A stretch of DNA of 32,847 nt from Bacteroides xylanisolvens XB1A. Lineage in GTDB: Bacteria; Bacteroidota; Bacteroidia; Bacteroidales; Bacteroidaceae. How positions within the stretch are numbered: position 1 is the stretch's first letter; each line of letters begins with the position of its first letter. The stretch covers positions 2,095,865-2,128,711 of the forward strand of contig NC_021017.1 in NCBI RefSeq assembly GCF_000210075.1. The letters run 5' to 3'. Positions 7,343 to 18,183 of the stretch are shown in pieces. The position numbers were made by a program, and so were the translations under genes. The notes beneath the pieces are model-generated. The model was not told the DNA's origin. It saw nothing but the letters and a program-made list of their open reading frames with translations, and searched no databases.

Positions 7343-8716
7343 ATGAAAAAGATATATGTATTATTCATGTCGTCGTTATTGCTCCTTTCGTGTGCAAAAG
7401 ATGATGTTAGTAAGCCAAGTGAATGGCCGGAGTGGCCTACACCTTCAAAACCTAAAATAGAAAATGCCGTATTGCGGGGAGTGAATGGTGAAACGGTTGT
7501 GGCGGCTGGTGATAAAGTGAAGTTCACCGCACAGGTCAGTGATGAATATAATGATTTGGTTTCATTCCAATTATTAGTGACAATGGATGGAGCCGAAATC
7601 TTGAATTTGTCTAAAGGATTGAGCGGACGTTCTGCGGTTATTGAAGAGGAAGCTACTTTACCTTTTGTTGCCGGTTTCCAGAATGGACGTCCTGTGGTGA
7701 CTATAAAAGCTGTAAACGATTTAGGTGGCAATGAATCGACTCTGACTTTGGATGAGGCCGCAAGTGTGGCGGTAACCCGTCCGGAAACACCTTCCCAATT
7801 ATACCTTGTTGATGATTTGGGAAATGTGTATGAAATGGACAAGGAGAGTCAGAATGAAACAGATTATAGTTTCCGGACGAGTGCGGCGGATTTGGCAGGG
7901 ATTGGCGACCATTTTAAAGTTGCCGAAAAGATAATAAATAATAAACCTGATTATTCCGGTTTGGTATGGGGATATTCAGACGATAAGATCGCGATTGTGA
8001 CTGATGATGCAGCTACTTCGATTCCGACTCCTAAGGTAGGAAGTTATACATTGGAGAATATCACTTTTGATATGTTGAGCTTTCTGGCTGATAAGACTCT
8101 GACATACAGCATTGATATTGATAAGTCCCGCTTCTTTGATGTGGGAGGAGGATATGTCCAGTTGGATGTTCAGTTGGTAGAAAGTGCCAAGATTAATTTT
8201 ATAGGTTTTGGTAGTGATGTCACCAATATGCTCCGGCCGGAATTCTTTAAAGATGTTTCAGGGAGCAAAGCAAAATTCGATGGTCCGTCGGTACTTTATA
8301 ACTTGAAATATAATACATCAAATGGTTTCATGTATATGGAACGTCCGCGGGATGTTTTTTATCCGGAGGTGATGTATATTCTCGGTACTGGAGTCGGATT
8401 TCCACGCGAACCTTATGTGGCTACGCTTGCTTGGGACTTCGCATATCCTCACCAATGGTTCTTCTTTAAAAAGGTCGGTGCAAGTGCCTTTGAAGCAGTC
8501 GTTTACATTGACCAAACTATGGGATTTAAGTTCTATCGGGGATATGGTTGGGCGCAAGAGGAGGACACGAAGAATCTATATACGGTTGAGCCTGCTAACC
8601 TGATAACGAGAAATGCTCCCGGTGATTTGATTCCCGGTCCTGATTTTAAAGCCGGACTTTATACGATACATATTGATAAAGCCAGTGAAGTGATACGATT
8701 GACTCCTTACAATTAA
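7343..8716 (+). CDS. SusE/F-position surface lipoprotein with Ig-like N-terminus and one C-terminal module
   Basis: 457-residue lipoprotein with signal MKKIYVLFMSSLLLLSC and acidic residues after the Cys (CAKDD), typical of surface export. A SEWPEWPTP segment follows. Residues about 38-147 look like an Ig-like or DUF5125-type domain (IENAVLRGVNGETVVAAGD). Residues about 150-255 form a second beta-rich region. The C-terminal module (about 260-457) contains MLRPEFFKD, GFKFYRGYGW, GDLIPGPDFKAGLYTIHID and is homologous to the three repeats of the lipoprotein at 29298. It occupies the SusE/SusF place directly after SusD and probably binds glycan at the cell surface. DUF5125/DUF5121 names are from memory of similar proteins and were not searched. 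The start at 7343 is chosen for the signal peptide. Confidence 0.8.
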   Translation: MKKIYVLFMSSLLLLSCAKDDVSKPSEWPEWPTPSKPKIENAVLRGVNGETVVAAGDKVKFTAQVSDEYNDLVSFQLLVTMDGAEILNLSKGLSGRSAVIEEEATLPFVAGFQNGRPVVTIKAVNDLGGNESTLTLDEAASVAVTRPETPSQLYLVDDLGNVYEMDKESQNETDYSFRTSAADLAGIGDHFKVAEKIINNKPDYSGLVWGYSDDKIAIVTDDAATSIPTPKVGSYTLENITFDMLSFLADKTLTYSIDIDKSRFFDVGGGYVQLDVQLVESAKINFIGFGSDVTNMLRPEFFKDVSGSKAKFDGPSVLYNLKYNTSNGFMYMERPRDVFYPEVMYILGTGVGFPREPYVATLAWDFAYPHQWFFFKKVGASAFEAVVYIDQTMGFKFYRGYGWAQEEDTKNLYTVEPANLITRNAPGDLIPGPDFKAGLYTIHIDKASEVIRLTPYN

Positions 8717-8762
8717 GAGGGGAGCATGATTAATAGTCTTTAATTTAATATTCAATAGAATT

Positions 8763-10241
8763 ATGTATATATCAATGAAAACATATAGTAAGAAATTTCT
8801 GGTTACGTTCTTTTTCTCGATGTTGCCAATGTTATTAATGTCTTGTTCGATGGACCCGGAGAAAGCTTCTTTCTCAATTTCCGGGAATTTGGAGAAGTTA
8901 CAGATCGGTAATGACGGTTTTACGGAGGTTTATTCGATAAAGTCTAATACGGAATGGAAATTTGTAAACGAGACGGATCAGTCTTGGGTTACCGTCTCAC
9001 CGGCCAAAGGAAGTGGAAACGGAACTGTGACAATTACTGCAAATGCAAATACAGGAACCGGACGTACGGCTGTATTCCGCGTGGTACCTAATGGAGTAAA
9101 GACACAAGAAATTGAGATCATTCAGGGTAATTCTTATATCCCTACAACTGATGGAGAATTCCCGATTATAGCATGGACCGGAGTGGAAGCAGACAAGTCG
9201 CTGGAGAAATTCCCGGTGATGAAAGCATCCGGCATTAATATTTATCTGGGATGGTATGATGATTTGGAAACAACATTGAAGGTGCTTGACGCTGCACAGA
9301 AGACCGGAGTGAAAATGATAACTTCTTGTAAGGATCTCTTGTCTGTCGCTACTGCCGAAGAGGTTGTAAAAGCGATGATGAATCATCCGGCTTTGTATGC
9401 CTATCATTTGAAGGATGAACCGGAAGTGAATGATTTGCCGGGCTTGGGCGAATTGGTGAAGAAGATTAAAACCATCGACAGTCATCATCCTTGTTATATC
9501 AACTTGTACCCCAATTGGGCATGGGGGAAAGAACTTTATTCTGAAAATGTAAAGTCGTTTATAGAACAAGTCCCTGTTCCGTTTATTTCGTTTGACAATT
9601 ATCCTATTGTATCTATAAATGGTGCTCCCAGCATTGTCCGTCCGGACTGGTATCGGAATCTGGAAGAAATATCGGCTGCTGCTAAAGAGAATAATAAGCC
9701 GTTCTGGGCATTTGCACTTGCACTTTCCCATAAGCTTGATGAAACTCATTTTTATAAGATACCGACATTGCCCGAGTTGAGATTACAAGTCTTCAGTGAT
9801 TTAGCTTATGGTGCGCAGGCAATCCAGTATTTTACCTATCGCGGACTTCAACATGACGAACCGACCGAAGTGTATGATTTGGTCAAGACAGTTAATCAGG
9901 AAGTACAGCAACTTGCGGGTATATTCTTGGGAGCACAGGTTATTTCAGTATCTCACACCGGAAGTGAAATACCTGAAGGTACGAAGGCTTTGGGAAGTTT
10001 GCCGACTCCTATAAAATCATTGACTACGAGTGATACAGGTGCTGTTGTCTCTGTATTGGAGAAAGGTGGGAATCAGTATCTTGTGGTCGTAAATAGAGAT
10101 TTTCGTAATGTGATGAACCTGTCTATTGATGTGGATAGTTCTGTTAGCAGAGTGTTGAAAAATGGTTCAACGACTACTCCGGACGGTTCTACGATAGCAG
10201 TCGAACCGGGTGATATGGTGATATTTACATGGAGAAAATAG
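8763..10241 (+). CDS. BACON-domain lipoprotein with TIM-barrel glycosidase-like domain
   Basis: Protein of 492 residues with a lipoprotein signal (LPMLLMSCSMDPE). Residues about 36-122 are a BACON domain (TEWKFVNETDQSWVTVSPAKG, in consecutive parts, and IEIIQG), a module often found in Bacteroidetes surface glycosidases. Residues about 130-400 read as an (alpha/beta)8 barrel with strands near IIAWTG, INIYLGWY, KMITSCKD, LYAYHLKDEP, CYINLYPNW, FISFDNYP, PFWAFALAL and AIQYFTYRG. E219 in KDEPE sits where clan GH-A enzymes have the acid/base. No Glu is visible at the expected strand-7 nucleophile position. A beta-rich C-terminal domain follows (about 400-492). I do not recognise the family. The context suggests it binds or cleaves the same glycan. 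The start may instead be ATG 8775 (MKTYSKK). Confidence 0.75.
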   Translation: MYISMKTYSKKFLVTFFFSMLPMLLMSCSMDPEKASFSISGNLEKLQIGNDGFTEVYSIKSNTEWKFVNETDQSWVTVSPAKGSGNGTVTITANANTGTGRTAVFRVVPNGVKTQEIEIIQGNSYIPTTDGEFPIIAWTGVEADKSLEKFPVMKASGINIYLGWYDDLETTLKVLDAAQKTGVKMITSCKDLLSVATAEEVVKAMMNHPALYAYHLKDEPEVNDLPGLGELVKKIKTIDSHHPCYINLYPNWAWGKELYSENVKSFIEQVPVPFISFDNYPIVSINGAPSIVRPDWYRNLEEISAAAKENNKPFWAFALALSHKLDETHFYKIPTLPELRLQVFSDLAYGAQAIQYFTYRGLQHDEPTEVYDLVKTVNQEVQQLAGIFLGAQVISVSHTGSEIPEGTKALGSLPTPIKSLTTSDTGAVVSVLEKGGNQYLVVVNRDFRNVMNLSIDVDSSVSRVLKNGSTTTPDGSTIAVEPGDMVIFTWRK

Positions 10242-10275
10242 AAAGATTTTTAATTTGATAAAGTAAAACGATTAT

Positions 10276-11349
10276 ATGAAAAAGATATTACTTTCCTTTT
10301 TTATTGGTGTTATGTTGATTGCCTGCAACCAGAAAACTGTCTCTGTTCGTGAGGTCTGGACAAAAGAGCAGGCTAATGAGTGGTATAAACAATGGGGATG
10401 GCTTCGTGGATGCGATTTTATTCCGAGCACGGCAATCAACCAAATGGAGATGTGGCAGGCAGATACTTTTGATCCGGTGACTATTGATCGTGAACTGGGT
10501 TGGGCGGAAGAAATAGGCATGAACTGTATGCGCGTATATTTGCATCACCTGGTTTGGGAAACAGATAAGGAAGGCTTTAAGAAACGTATCAATGAATACC
10601 TTACTATTGCCGACAAGCATCATATCTCTACCATCTTCGTCTTCCTGGATGATTGCTGGAATCCTGTATATCAGGCTGGCAAACAGCCGGAACCACAGCC
10701 GGGAGTACACAATTCGGGATGGGCACGTGACCCGGGTGATCTGTATTATAAAGGCGATACGGCAGTGATACTTCCGGTATTGGAAAGCTATGTGAAAGAT
10801 ATCCTGACTACCTTTAAGGATGATAAGAGAATCGTATTATGGGACTTATATAATGAGCCCGGAGGTTCGGGAGGATATAGATACGGTGAAAGAAGTTTGC
10901 CGTTATTGCAGAAAATATTTACGTGGGGACGAACGGTGAATCCGTCACAACCTCTGTCGGCCGGAGTTTGGGATATGAGTCTGACTAATCTGAATAAGTT
11001 CCAATTGGAAAATTCGGATGTGATAACATACCACACGTATGAAGGCGTGAATTCGCATCAGCAACTCATTGATACATTGAAGCAATACGGTCGCCCGATG
11101 ATTTGTACAGAATATATGGCACGTACTCAAAATAGTACTTTCCAGGATATTATGCCAATGCTGAAGAGAGAAAATATCGGTGCAATCAACTGGGGACTTG
11201 TAGCCGGAAAAACAAATACAATCTTTGCATGGGACACTCCATTGCCTGATGTTGTTGAACCTCCATTGTGGTTCCACGATATATTTCGTAGTGATGGAAC
11301 TCCTTATTCGACAGAAGAAGTGGAATGTATTCGTTCATTAACTAAATAA
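10276..11349 (+). CDS. GH5-like (clan GH-A) glycoside hydrolase lipoprotein
   Basis: 357-residue lipoprotein (MKKILLSFFIGVMLIACNQK, lipobox LIAC). The rest is one TIM barrel: FDPVTIDRELGWAEEIGMN near residue 66, MRVYLHHLVW near 85, and IFVFLDDCWNP near 120. The WDLYNEPGG segment places the likely acid/base at E194, and PMICTEYMA places the likely nucleophile at E279. Both catalytic glutamates are therefore present. Similar proteins are often labelled 1,4-beta-xylanase on weak grounds; the true substrate is unknown. Its place between the BACON barrel and GH20 genes argues for a role in the same glycan pathway and not xylan. It starts 34 nt after the previous gene, in the same operon. Confidence 0.8.
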   Translation: MKKILLSFFIGVMLIACNQKTVSVREVWTKEQANEWYKQWGWLRGCDFIPSTAINQMEMWQADTFDPVTIDRELGWAEEIGMNCMRVYLHHLVWETDKEGFKKRINEYLTIADKHHISTIFVFLDDCWNPVYQAGKQPEPQPGVHNSGWARDPGDLYYKGDTAVILPVLESYVKDILTTFKDDKRIVLWDLYNEPGGSGGYRYGERSLPLLQKIFTWGRTVNPSQPLSAGVWDMSLTNLNKFQLENSDVITYHTYEGVNSHQQLIDTLKQYGRPMICTEYMARTQNSTFQDIMPMLKRENIGAINWGLVAGKTNTIFAWDTPLPDVVEPPLWFHDIFRSDGTPYSTEEVECIRSLTK

Positions 11350-11356
11350 TTCCCTT

Positions 11357-13882
11357 ATGATAACTATGAGGAATATATGGATAATGATGTTGGGGATATG
11401 CCTGTTTGGTTGCGGGGCTGGTAAACAGCCCCCTTCCTCACAGCTATCCTTAACATGGAAACTGGAAAAAGATAGTGTGGAAGCCATGTATTTTAAGAAT
11501 ACATTCTGTCTGACGAATAATGGGAATAAATCCTTGACTAATAATTGGGTGATCTATTTTAATCAGACACCTATTTATTATCAGCAGCCTATTAATGCAC
11601 CGCTGGAAATTGAATGTTTGGGTTCGACTTACTATAAAATGTACCCGACTGAACACTACCAGGCATTGCCACCGGGTGAAACAATTACTTTTACTATATT
11701 GAGTGAAGGAAATGTGATTAATGTGTCCTCGGTTCCTGAAGGGGCTTATGTGGTAACTACCGATGAAAAAGGAAAACCGTTACAACCGCAAAATGTCCCC
11801 ATCGAGATCGAGCTTTTTAAGCCCGATGTCCAATGGGTTAGCTCGAGGAACAGCTTTCCCTATGCAGATGGAAATTATTTCTATAAGCAGAATGATGATT
11901 TCAGCAAACCGGTAGATTGTGATATGCTTTCTCTTTTTCCTGCTCCTAAAAAAGTGGAAAAGATGGGTGGTGTTTCTTCTTTCTCTCAAAAAGTCTGTCT
12001 GAAGTTTGATGATGCGTTTAAAGAGGAAGCTCTTTTATTGAAAAGTCAATTGACTTCATTATTAAGATGTAACGTTTCCGATAAGGATGAAGAGACAATC
12101 ATTGAATTGAAGAAAATGGAGGTTCCTATTACCTGTCAATATCCCGATGAATATTACGAAATCGTGATAAAGAATAACCGGTTGACTTTGAAAGCTAGTG
12201 ATATACATGGCATATTTAATGCTTGTCAAACATTGCTTGCCTTATTAGATAACATGGAACTAACTTCTTCTTCGCTACCTAATCTTCATATTACCGATTA
12301 TCCGGACATGGGGCATCGGGGAATTATGTTGGATGTAGCCCGCAACTTTACAAAGAAAGCGGATCTGCTGAAATTGATCGATATATTGTCATTCTATAAG
12401 ATGAATGTACTGCATTTGCATTTGAGTGACGATGAGGCCTGGCGTGTGGAAATACCCGGATTGGAGGAATTGACAGAAATAGCTTCTCGCAGAGGACATA
12501 CCATAGATGAACAGACATGTCTTTATCCTGCGTATGCCTGGGGATGGAATGAGACAGATACTACTTCATTGGCCAATGGATATTATTCTCGCAGTGACTT
12601 CATGGATATTCTGAAATACGCAAAAGAAAGGCATATCAGAGTTATTCCCGAAATAGACATTCCCGGACATTCCCGGGCAGCGATTAAAGCCATGAATGCC
12701 CGTTATCAGAAATATATAGATACAGACCAATCGAAAGCGGAAGAATATCTTTTGACTGACTTTGCAGATACTTCCCAATATCTGTCTGCACAAAATTTTA
12801 CAGACAATGTGATTAATGTTGCCATGCCTTCCACTTATCATTTTCTTGAAAAAGTGATTGACGAAATCGTACGGATGTATCAGGATGCAGGAGTAGAACT
12901 GACTGCTTTCCATGTGGGTGGAGATGAAGTGCCGGAAGGTATTTGGGAAGGTTCTTCTATCTGCCGCACTTTTATGCAAGAGAACGGACTGACTAAGATA
13001 CGGGATCTGAAGGATTATTTTCTGGAACAAATATTGGAAATGCTGGACAAACGTAACATACAGGCAGTCGGATGGCAGGACATTGTTATGAATCCTGATA
13101 ATACCGTTAACGAACATTTCAAAAACAGTAAGGTCTTAAATTATTGTTGGAACACTATTCCGGAGCAGGGTGGGGATGAAGTACCGTATAAGCTAGCTAA
13201 TGCGGGCTACCCGATTATACTCTGTAATGTGGGTAACTTCTATTTGGATATGGCCTATTGCTATCATGTGGAGGAACCGGGATTGCGTTGGGGCGGTTAT
13301 GTGGATGAATATGTGACGTTTGATATGTTGCCTTTTGATATTTATAAGTCTTTACGACGGAATTTGAAAGGTGAACCTGTTGATGTGAAAGCTGCTTCAA
13401 ACGGAAAACAACCCTTGACAAAGGAAGGTTATCAGAATATCAAAGGTCTATCCGGACAAATATGGTCGGAAACAATCCGTAGTTTTGAACAGGTAGAATA
13501 TTATCTTTTCCCAAAAGTCTTCGGATTGGCAGAACGTGCTTGGAATGTTCAACCATCGTGGGCATTATCTCCGGACGGCAAAGTATATATGGATGCCAAA
13601 CGGAAATACAATGCCGGTATTATAGATTATGAGTTGCCACGTTTGGCAAAGCGAGGAATAAATTTCCGGGTGTCTCCTCCCGGTATTATGATAAGGGATG
13701 GATTACTACTGGCTAATACTGCCATTCCCAATGCGGTAATCCGGTACACAACCGATGGAAGTGAGCCTACGGAAAGTTCCATAGAATGGCAAACTCCGGT
13801 AGTATGCAATGCTCCACTGATAAAAGCAAAGGCTTTCTATCTAGGAAAAGAGAGTGTAACTACCGTATTGTTTAATAGATGA
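11357..13882 (+). CDS. GH20 beta-N-acetylhexosaminidase lipoprotein
   Basis: 841 residues, releasing terminal GlcNAc or GalNAc from glycans. A lipoprotein signal ends at GICLFGC. Residues about 25-170 resemble the CHB_HEX N-terminal domain (WVIYFNQTP, LPPGETITF), then a GH20b-like domain (about 190-315), then the GH20 barrel: GHRGIMLDVARNF, LHLHLSDDEAWRVEIPG, RVIPEIDIPGHSRA. The catalytic pair is D523-E524 in HVGGDEVPEG, and substrate-binding tryptophans are in VGWQDIV and WSETIR. The C-terminal 75 residues are a chitobiase-type domain (AVIRYTTDGSEPT). It is longer than minimal GH20 enzymes because of the flanking domains. Only 7 nt separate it from the previous gene. It is the last gene of the module 1 operon, with a strong terminator right after it. 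ATG 11366 is an alternative start. Confidence 0.93.
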   Translation: MITMRNIWIMMLGICLFGCGAGKQPPSSQLSLTWKLEKDSVEAMYFKNTFCLTNNGNKSLTNNWVIYFNQTPIYYQQPINAPLEIECLGSTYYKMYPTEHYQALPPGETITFTILSEGNVINVSSVPEGAYVVTTDEKGKPLQPQNVPIEIELFKPDVQWVSSRNSFPYADGNYFYKQNDDFSKPVDCDMLSLFPAPKKVEKMGGVSSFSQKVCLKFDDAFKEEALLLKSQLTSLLRCNVSDKDEETIIELKKMEVPITCQYPDEYYEIVIKNNRLTLKASDIHGIFNACQTLLALLDNMELTSSSLPNLHITDYPDMGHRGIMLDVARNFTKKADLLKLIDILSFYKMNVLHLHLSDDEAWRVEIPGLEELTEIASRRGHTIDEQTCLYPAYAWGWNETDTTSLANGYYSRSDFMDILKYAKERHIRVIPEIDIPGHSRAAIKAMNARYQKYIDTDQSKAEEYLLTDFADTSQYLSAQNFTDNVINVAMPSTYHFLEKVIDEIVRMYQDAGVELTAFHVGGDEVPEGIWEGSSICRTFMQENGLTKIRDLKDYFLEQILEMLDKRNIQAVGWQDIVMNPDNTVNEHFKNSKVLNYCWNTIPEQGGDEVPYKLANAGYPIILCNVGNFYLDMAYCYHVEEPGLRWGGYVDEYVTFDMLPFDIYKSLRRNLKGEPVDVKAASNGKQPLTKEGYQNIKGLSGQIWSETIRSFEQVEYYLFPKVFGLAERAWNVQPSWALSPDGKVYMDAKRKYNAGIIDYELPRLAKRGINFRVSPPGIMIRDGLLLANTAIPNAVIRYTTDGSEPTESSIEWQTPVVCNAPLIKAKAFYLGKESVTTVLFNR

Positions 13883-13885
13883 TAT

Positions 13886-13932
13886 ATAAATAAAAAGCTA
13901 TTTTAATAATGTTAGAATAGCTTTTTATTTAT
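13886..13932 (+). terminator. Terminator of the module 1 operon
   Basis: A perfect 17-bp stem (13886-13902 with 13916-13932; AAAAAGCTATT paired with AATAGCTTTTT plus AT pairs) with a 13-nt loop lies 4 bp after the GH20 stop. The 3' arm is T-rich. It works as an intrinsic terminator on the plus strand and is symmetrical enough to work on both. Beyond it, 13933-14063 holds no gene that I can support. Confidence 0.85.
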
Positions 13933-14063
13933 GCATTTATGAAATTTTACATATTAAGGGGCTGTTGAAATTCTAGCTCTTCTTTACAATATTCAACAAA
14001 TTTAAAACTGGAAATATGACTATTAATATTAATTGATGGTTGAAATATGAATACATTTTCGAC

Positions 14064-14094
14064 TTGCGTTTTAATTAATTTTTTCATATTTTTG
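14064..14094 (+). promoter_or_regulatory. Housekeeping-type promoter of the hybrid regulator
   Basis: TTG at 14064-14066, a 20-nt spacer, then TATTTTTG at 14087-14094, a full match to the Bacteroides TAnnTTTG -7 box. Transcription should start near 14101, about 24 nt before ATG 14125. Confidence 0.65.
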
Positions 14095-14124
14095 CAGAGT
14101 ATTTTTTGAATATTAGTGAAAGAC

Positions 14125-17100
14125 ATGAGTAATTTTATAAAAATGAGAGGATTCTTTTTGTTTGTACTTCTTCTCATTAATTGTACTGTAAGCAAGGGGC
14201 AGATTTATAAGTACATAGGACTGGAAGACGGGTTGAATAATCAGAAAATATACCATATCCAAAAAGACCGACGGGGGTATATGTGGTTTCTGACTCAAGA
14301 AGGGATAGACCGTTATGATGGCAAACAAGCATTACAACTTTTCAGACGATAACATGACGTTGGATTCACGGATTGCCTTGAATTGGCTTTATATGGACAA
14401 CGGAAATGTATTATGGGTAATTGGTCAGAAAGGTCGTATTTTTAGGTATGATTCGCAGCATGACAAGTTTGAACTGGCTTATGTGCATCCGGAACTGATC
14501 AGAAATAAGTCGCAAGCATTTCTGAATTATGGTTATTTGGACAAAAATGACCGTATATGGTTGTGCTGTAAAGATAGCATTACCTGGTATGATACCCATA
14601 CCGGAACAGTGTTACATATGTCGGTGCCGGTCGACGGTGAAATAACTACCATTGAACAGACAGATGGTAACCATTTTTTTATAGGTACGGGAAGTGGTTT
14701 ATTTCGTGCCGGAATAGAAGAAGGGAAGTTAAAGGTGATTCCTGATGAAGCGTTGGAAAGCATCGCTCCAGTGCATGAACTTTATTACCATGCTGTTTCA
14801 AAGCAGTTATTTGTGGGAAACTATAAAGAGGGAATACTTATATATGACATGGGGGGAACAGGAAAAATCATCTCTTGTCAATTCCCCAATCATGTAGAGG
14901 TTAACCAGATTGCTGCTTTAAACGCTCATGAACTTCTAGTGGCTACTGGGGGAAAAGGTGTATATAAGCTGGATGTGAATACATACATGAGTGAACCCTA
15001 TATAACAGCTGATTATAGCAGTTATAACGGGATGAATGGAAATAATATTAATGATGTCTATGTGGATGAAGAAGATCGCATCTGGCTCGCAAATTATCCC
15101 ACCGGCATTACAATCCGTAACAACCGTTATGGAAGTTATGACCTGATAAGACATTCTCTTGGTAATACCCGGTCACTGGTGAATGATCAGGTTCATGATG
15201 TGGTGGAGGATAGTGACGGTGACCTCTGGTTTGCAACTAGTAACGGTATCAGTTTCTATCAGACTGATACAAAAGAATGGCGTTCCTTCTTTAGTTCCTT
15301 TGATCCGGTACCGAATGATGAGAATCACATTTTTTTAGCGCTGTGTGAAGTCTCTCCCGGTGTAATGTGGGCTGGTGGTTATACATCGGGTATTTACAAG
15401 ATAGAGAAGAAGAAAGGGTTTAAGGTAACTTATCTTTCTCCTGCTGCCATTGCAGGAGTACGTCCCGACCAATATATTTATGACATTAAAAAAGATTCAG
15501 GAGGTGATATCTGGTCCGGTGGATATTATCATCTGAAGCGTATCAATCTTGAGACTAAAAATGTACGTTTATATCCGGGAGTAAGTTCTATTACTACTAT
15601 TCAGGAGAAGGACGGCCGGCTGATGTGGATTGGTACGCGAATGGGACTCTACCTGCTTGACAAGGAATCCGGAGTTTACCGGTATATTGATCTGCCTATT
15701 GAGTCTCCCTATATATGTGCATTATACCAGAGAGAAGACGGTATCCTGTATATCGGTACCCGTGGAGCCGGACTTCTTGTTTATGACATTAATAAGAAAA
15801 AGTTTATCCATCAATATCGTACTGATAACTGTGCGTTGATTTCTGACAATATTTATACAATTCTTCCACGTCAGGACGAGAGTCTTCTGATGGGTACGGA
15901 AACCGGTATTACAATCTATTCCCCCCAGAAACATTCTTTTCGTAATTGGACACGGGAACAAGGATTGATGAGTGTCAATTTTAATGCAGGTTCTGCCACC
16001 GCCTGGAATAAAAGCACACTTGTTTTTGGCGGTAATGAAGGTGCAGTTAAGTTCCCGACAAATATACAGATACCGGAACCGCATTACTCACGCCTGTTAT
16101 TACGTGATTTTATGATTGCTTATCATCCTGTTTATCCGGGTGATGACGGATCTCCTTTGAAGAAGGACATTGATGAAACTGACCGGCTGGAACTAGCTTA
16201 CGGACAAAATACATTTTCCCTTGATGTGGCATCCATTAATTATGATTATCCTTCTAACATTCTTTATTCATGGAAAATTGATGGTTATCATAAAGAATGG
16301 AGTCGTCCAAGTCAGGATAACCGGATTCTTGTCAGAAATCTGCCTCCTGGCAGTTATACGTTACAAATTCGTGCCGTATCCAATGAAGAGAAGTATAAGA
16401 CTTATGAGACAAGGAACATTCAGATTGTTATAACACCTCCGGTATGGGCCAGTTTGTGGGCTATGGTGGGATATGCAATTCTGTTGGTATTGGTTATGAT
16501 TATCATCTTTCGTATCATCATGTTGCAAAAGCAGAAGAAAGTGTCGGATGAGAAGACACGGTTCTTCATTAATACGGCTCATGACATACGTACGCCGCTT
16601 ACGTTGATAAAAGCTCCGCTGGAGGAAGTCATAGAAAATCGTATGGTGACCGAACAGGCGTTACCTCATATGAATATGGCTCTTAAGAATGTAAATACAT
16701 TGCTTCAGCTGACAACGAACTTGATAAATTTCGAACGGATAGATGTCTATTCATCCACTCTTTATGTTTCCGAGTATGAGCTGAATACTTTTATGAATGA
16801 TGTTTGTGCCGCTTTTCGCAAATATGCTGAAATGAAACATGTCAGGTTTGTTTATGAAAGCAATTTTGACTATCTGAATGTGTGGTTTGATAGTGACAAA
16901 ATGGGATCTATTTTGAAAAATATCTTGTCGAATGCATTGAAGTATACACCTGAAGAAGGTAGTGTCTGCATTTCCGCCTGCGAGGAAGGAAACACGTGGA
17001 GCATTGAGGTGAAAGATACGGGAATTGGTATTCCTTCGTGCGAACAGAAGAAATTGTTCAGGAACTGTTTTAGAGGTAGTAATGTTGTCAATCTAAAAGT

Positions 17101-18145
17101 GACAGGTAGCGGAATAGGGCTGATGTTGGTATACAAACTAGTCAAATTACATAAAGGCAAGATTCAGATTCAGAGCAATGAACAACAAGGCACTTGTGTA
17201 CGAGTAACTTTCCCGAAAGGAAATAGCCATCTTCATAAAGCTAAATTTATTTCTCCCAGGCTGCCGGATGAACGTCCGGAGACTATCATACCGGGTAGTA
17301 TTTCTGATTTGCCGGCTATGGAGATATCCCAGATAAACAGTTCCTTACAACGTATCCTGATAGTGGAAGATAATGATGATTTGCGCAATTATCTGGTGGA
17401 TATGCTGAAGACGAGTTATAATATTCAGGCTTGTCCGAATGGAAAGGATGCACTAATCATAATTAGGGAATTTAATCCGGATCTTGTTATATCCGATATA
17501 ATGATGCCTGAAATGAGCGGAGATGAACTTTGTTCAGCGATAAAAGGGGATCTTGAGATGTCTCATATTCCGGTCGTTTTGCTGACAGCATTGGGAGACG
17601 AGAAGAATATGCTCGAAGGGCTGGAAATCGGAGCGGATGCTTATATCACCAAGCCTTTCAGTGTAGGAATACTCAAGGCAACGATTAAGAATTTACTGGC
17701 GAATCGTGCTTTGCTCCGTCAGGTTTATAATAGTATCGAAGAGGAAGAACAGAATTTTCCGGTTAATTGTACTAATACTTTGGACTGGAAATTTATAGCT
17801 TCGGTCAAGGAATGTATAGAGAAGAACATGGGGGATCCGGATTTTAATGTAGAAATGCTTAGCAGTTGCCATCACATGAGTCGTACGAGTTTCTTTAATA
17901 AATTAAAGGTCTTGACAGGTTATGCTCCGGCTGATTATATCCGGATGATACGTTTGCAACATGCTGCACAATTGCTAAAGCAGGGCGAATATACAATAGC
18001 GGAAATTACCGATATGGTCGGGTTCTCGGATGCGAAATATTTCCGTGAGGTATTTAAAAAATATTATGGTGTAAGTCCGAGCAAGTATGGAGAGTCGGAA
18101 AAGACAGGATCTTATCCGGCAATCAATTTAAAAAATGAGAAATAG
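14125..18145 (+). pseudogene. Hybrid two-component system regulator (HTCS), frameshifted near 14326
   Basis: The open frame from ATG 14125 encodes a signal peptide (MRGFFLFVLLLINCTVSKGQ) and the first propeller segment up to DRYDGK, then runs out of frame and stops at 14352. The rest (HYNFSDDN onward) continues in the next frame to 18145. Removing one base near 14326 joins them as YDGKKHYNFSDD, with normal HTCS spacing, and gives about 1339 residues. The rest encodes periplasmic beta-propeller repeats, a Y_Y_Y domain (YSWKIDGYHKEWS), one transmembrane helix (MVGYAILLVLVMIIIF), a histidine kinase (AHDIRTPL, His codon at 16580; ATPase DTGIGIP and GSGIGL), a receiver (Asp codon at 17495 in SDIMMPEMSG, lysine in TKPF) and an AraC-type DNA-binding domain (AEITDMVGFSDAKYFREVFKKY). 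HTCS proteins sense oligosaccharides in the periplasm and activate PULs. A GTG at 14116 is another possible start. Confidence 0.85.
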
Positions 18146-18183
18146 TAGGTGGCGTATATAAACATTGTTCTATGTCCGGTTGT

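Noticed and set aside
10276..11349. A true xylanase
   Set aside because: The fold and catalytic residues fit clan GH-A in general. The neighbours (GH20, BACON barrel) and absence of other xylan genes do not support xylan as substrate.
13960..14010. TGTTGAA...TTCAACA inverted repeat upstream of the HTCS promoter
   Set aside because: Seven-bp arms with a long spacer in AT-rich DNA; could easily be chance and has no matching copy elsewhere.
14116..14352. A separate small gene of 78 residues
   Set aside because: It encodes the signal peptide and first propeller segment of the HTCS and is joined to the rest by correcting one base; it is not an independent gene.
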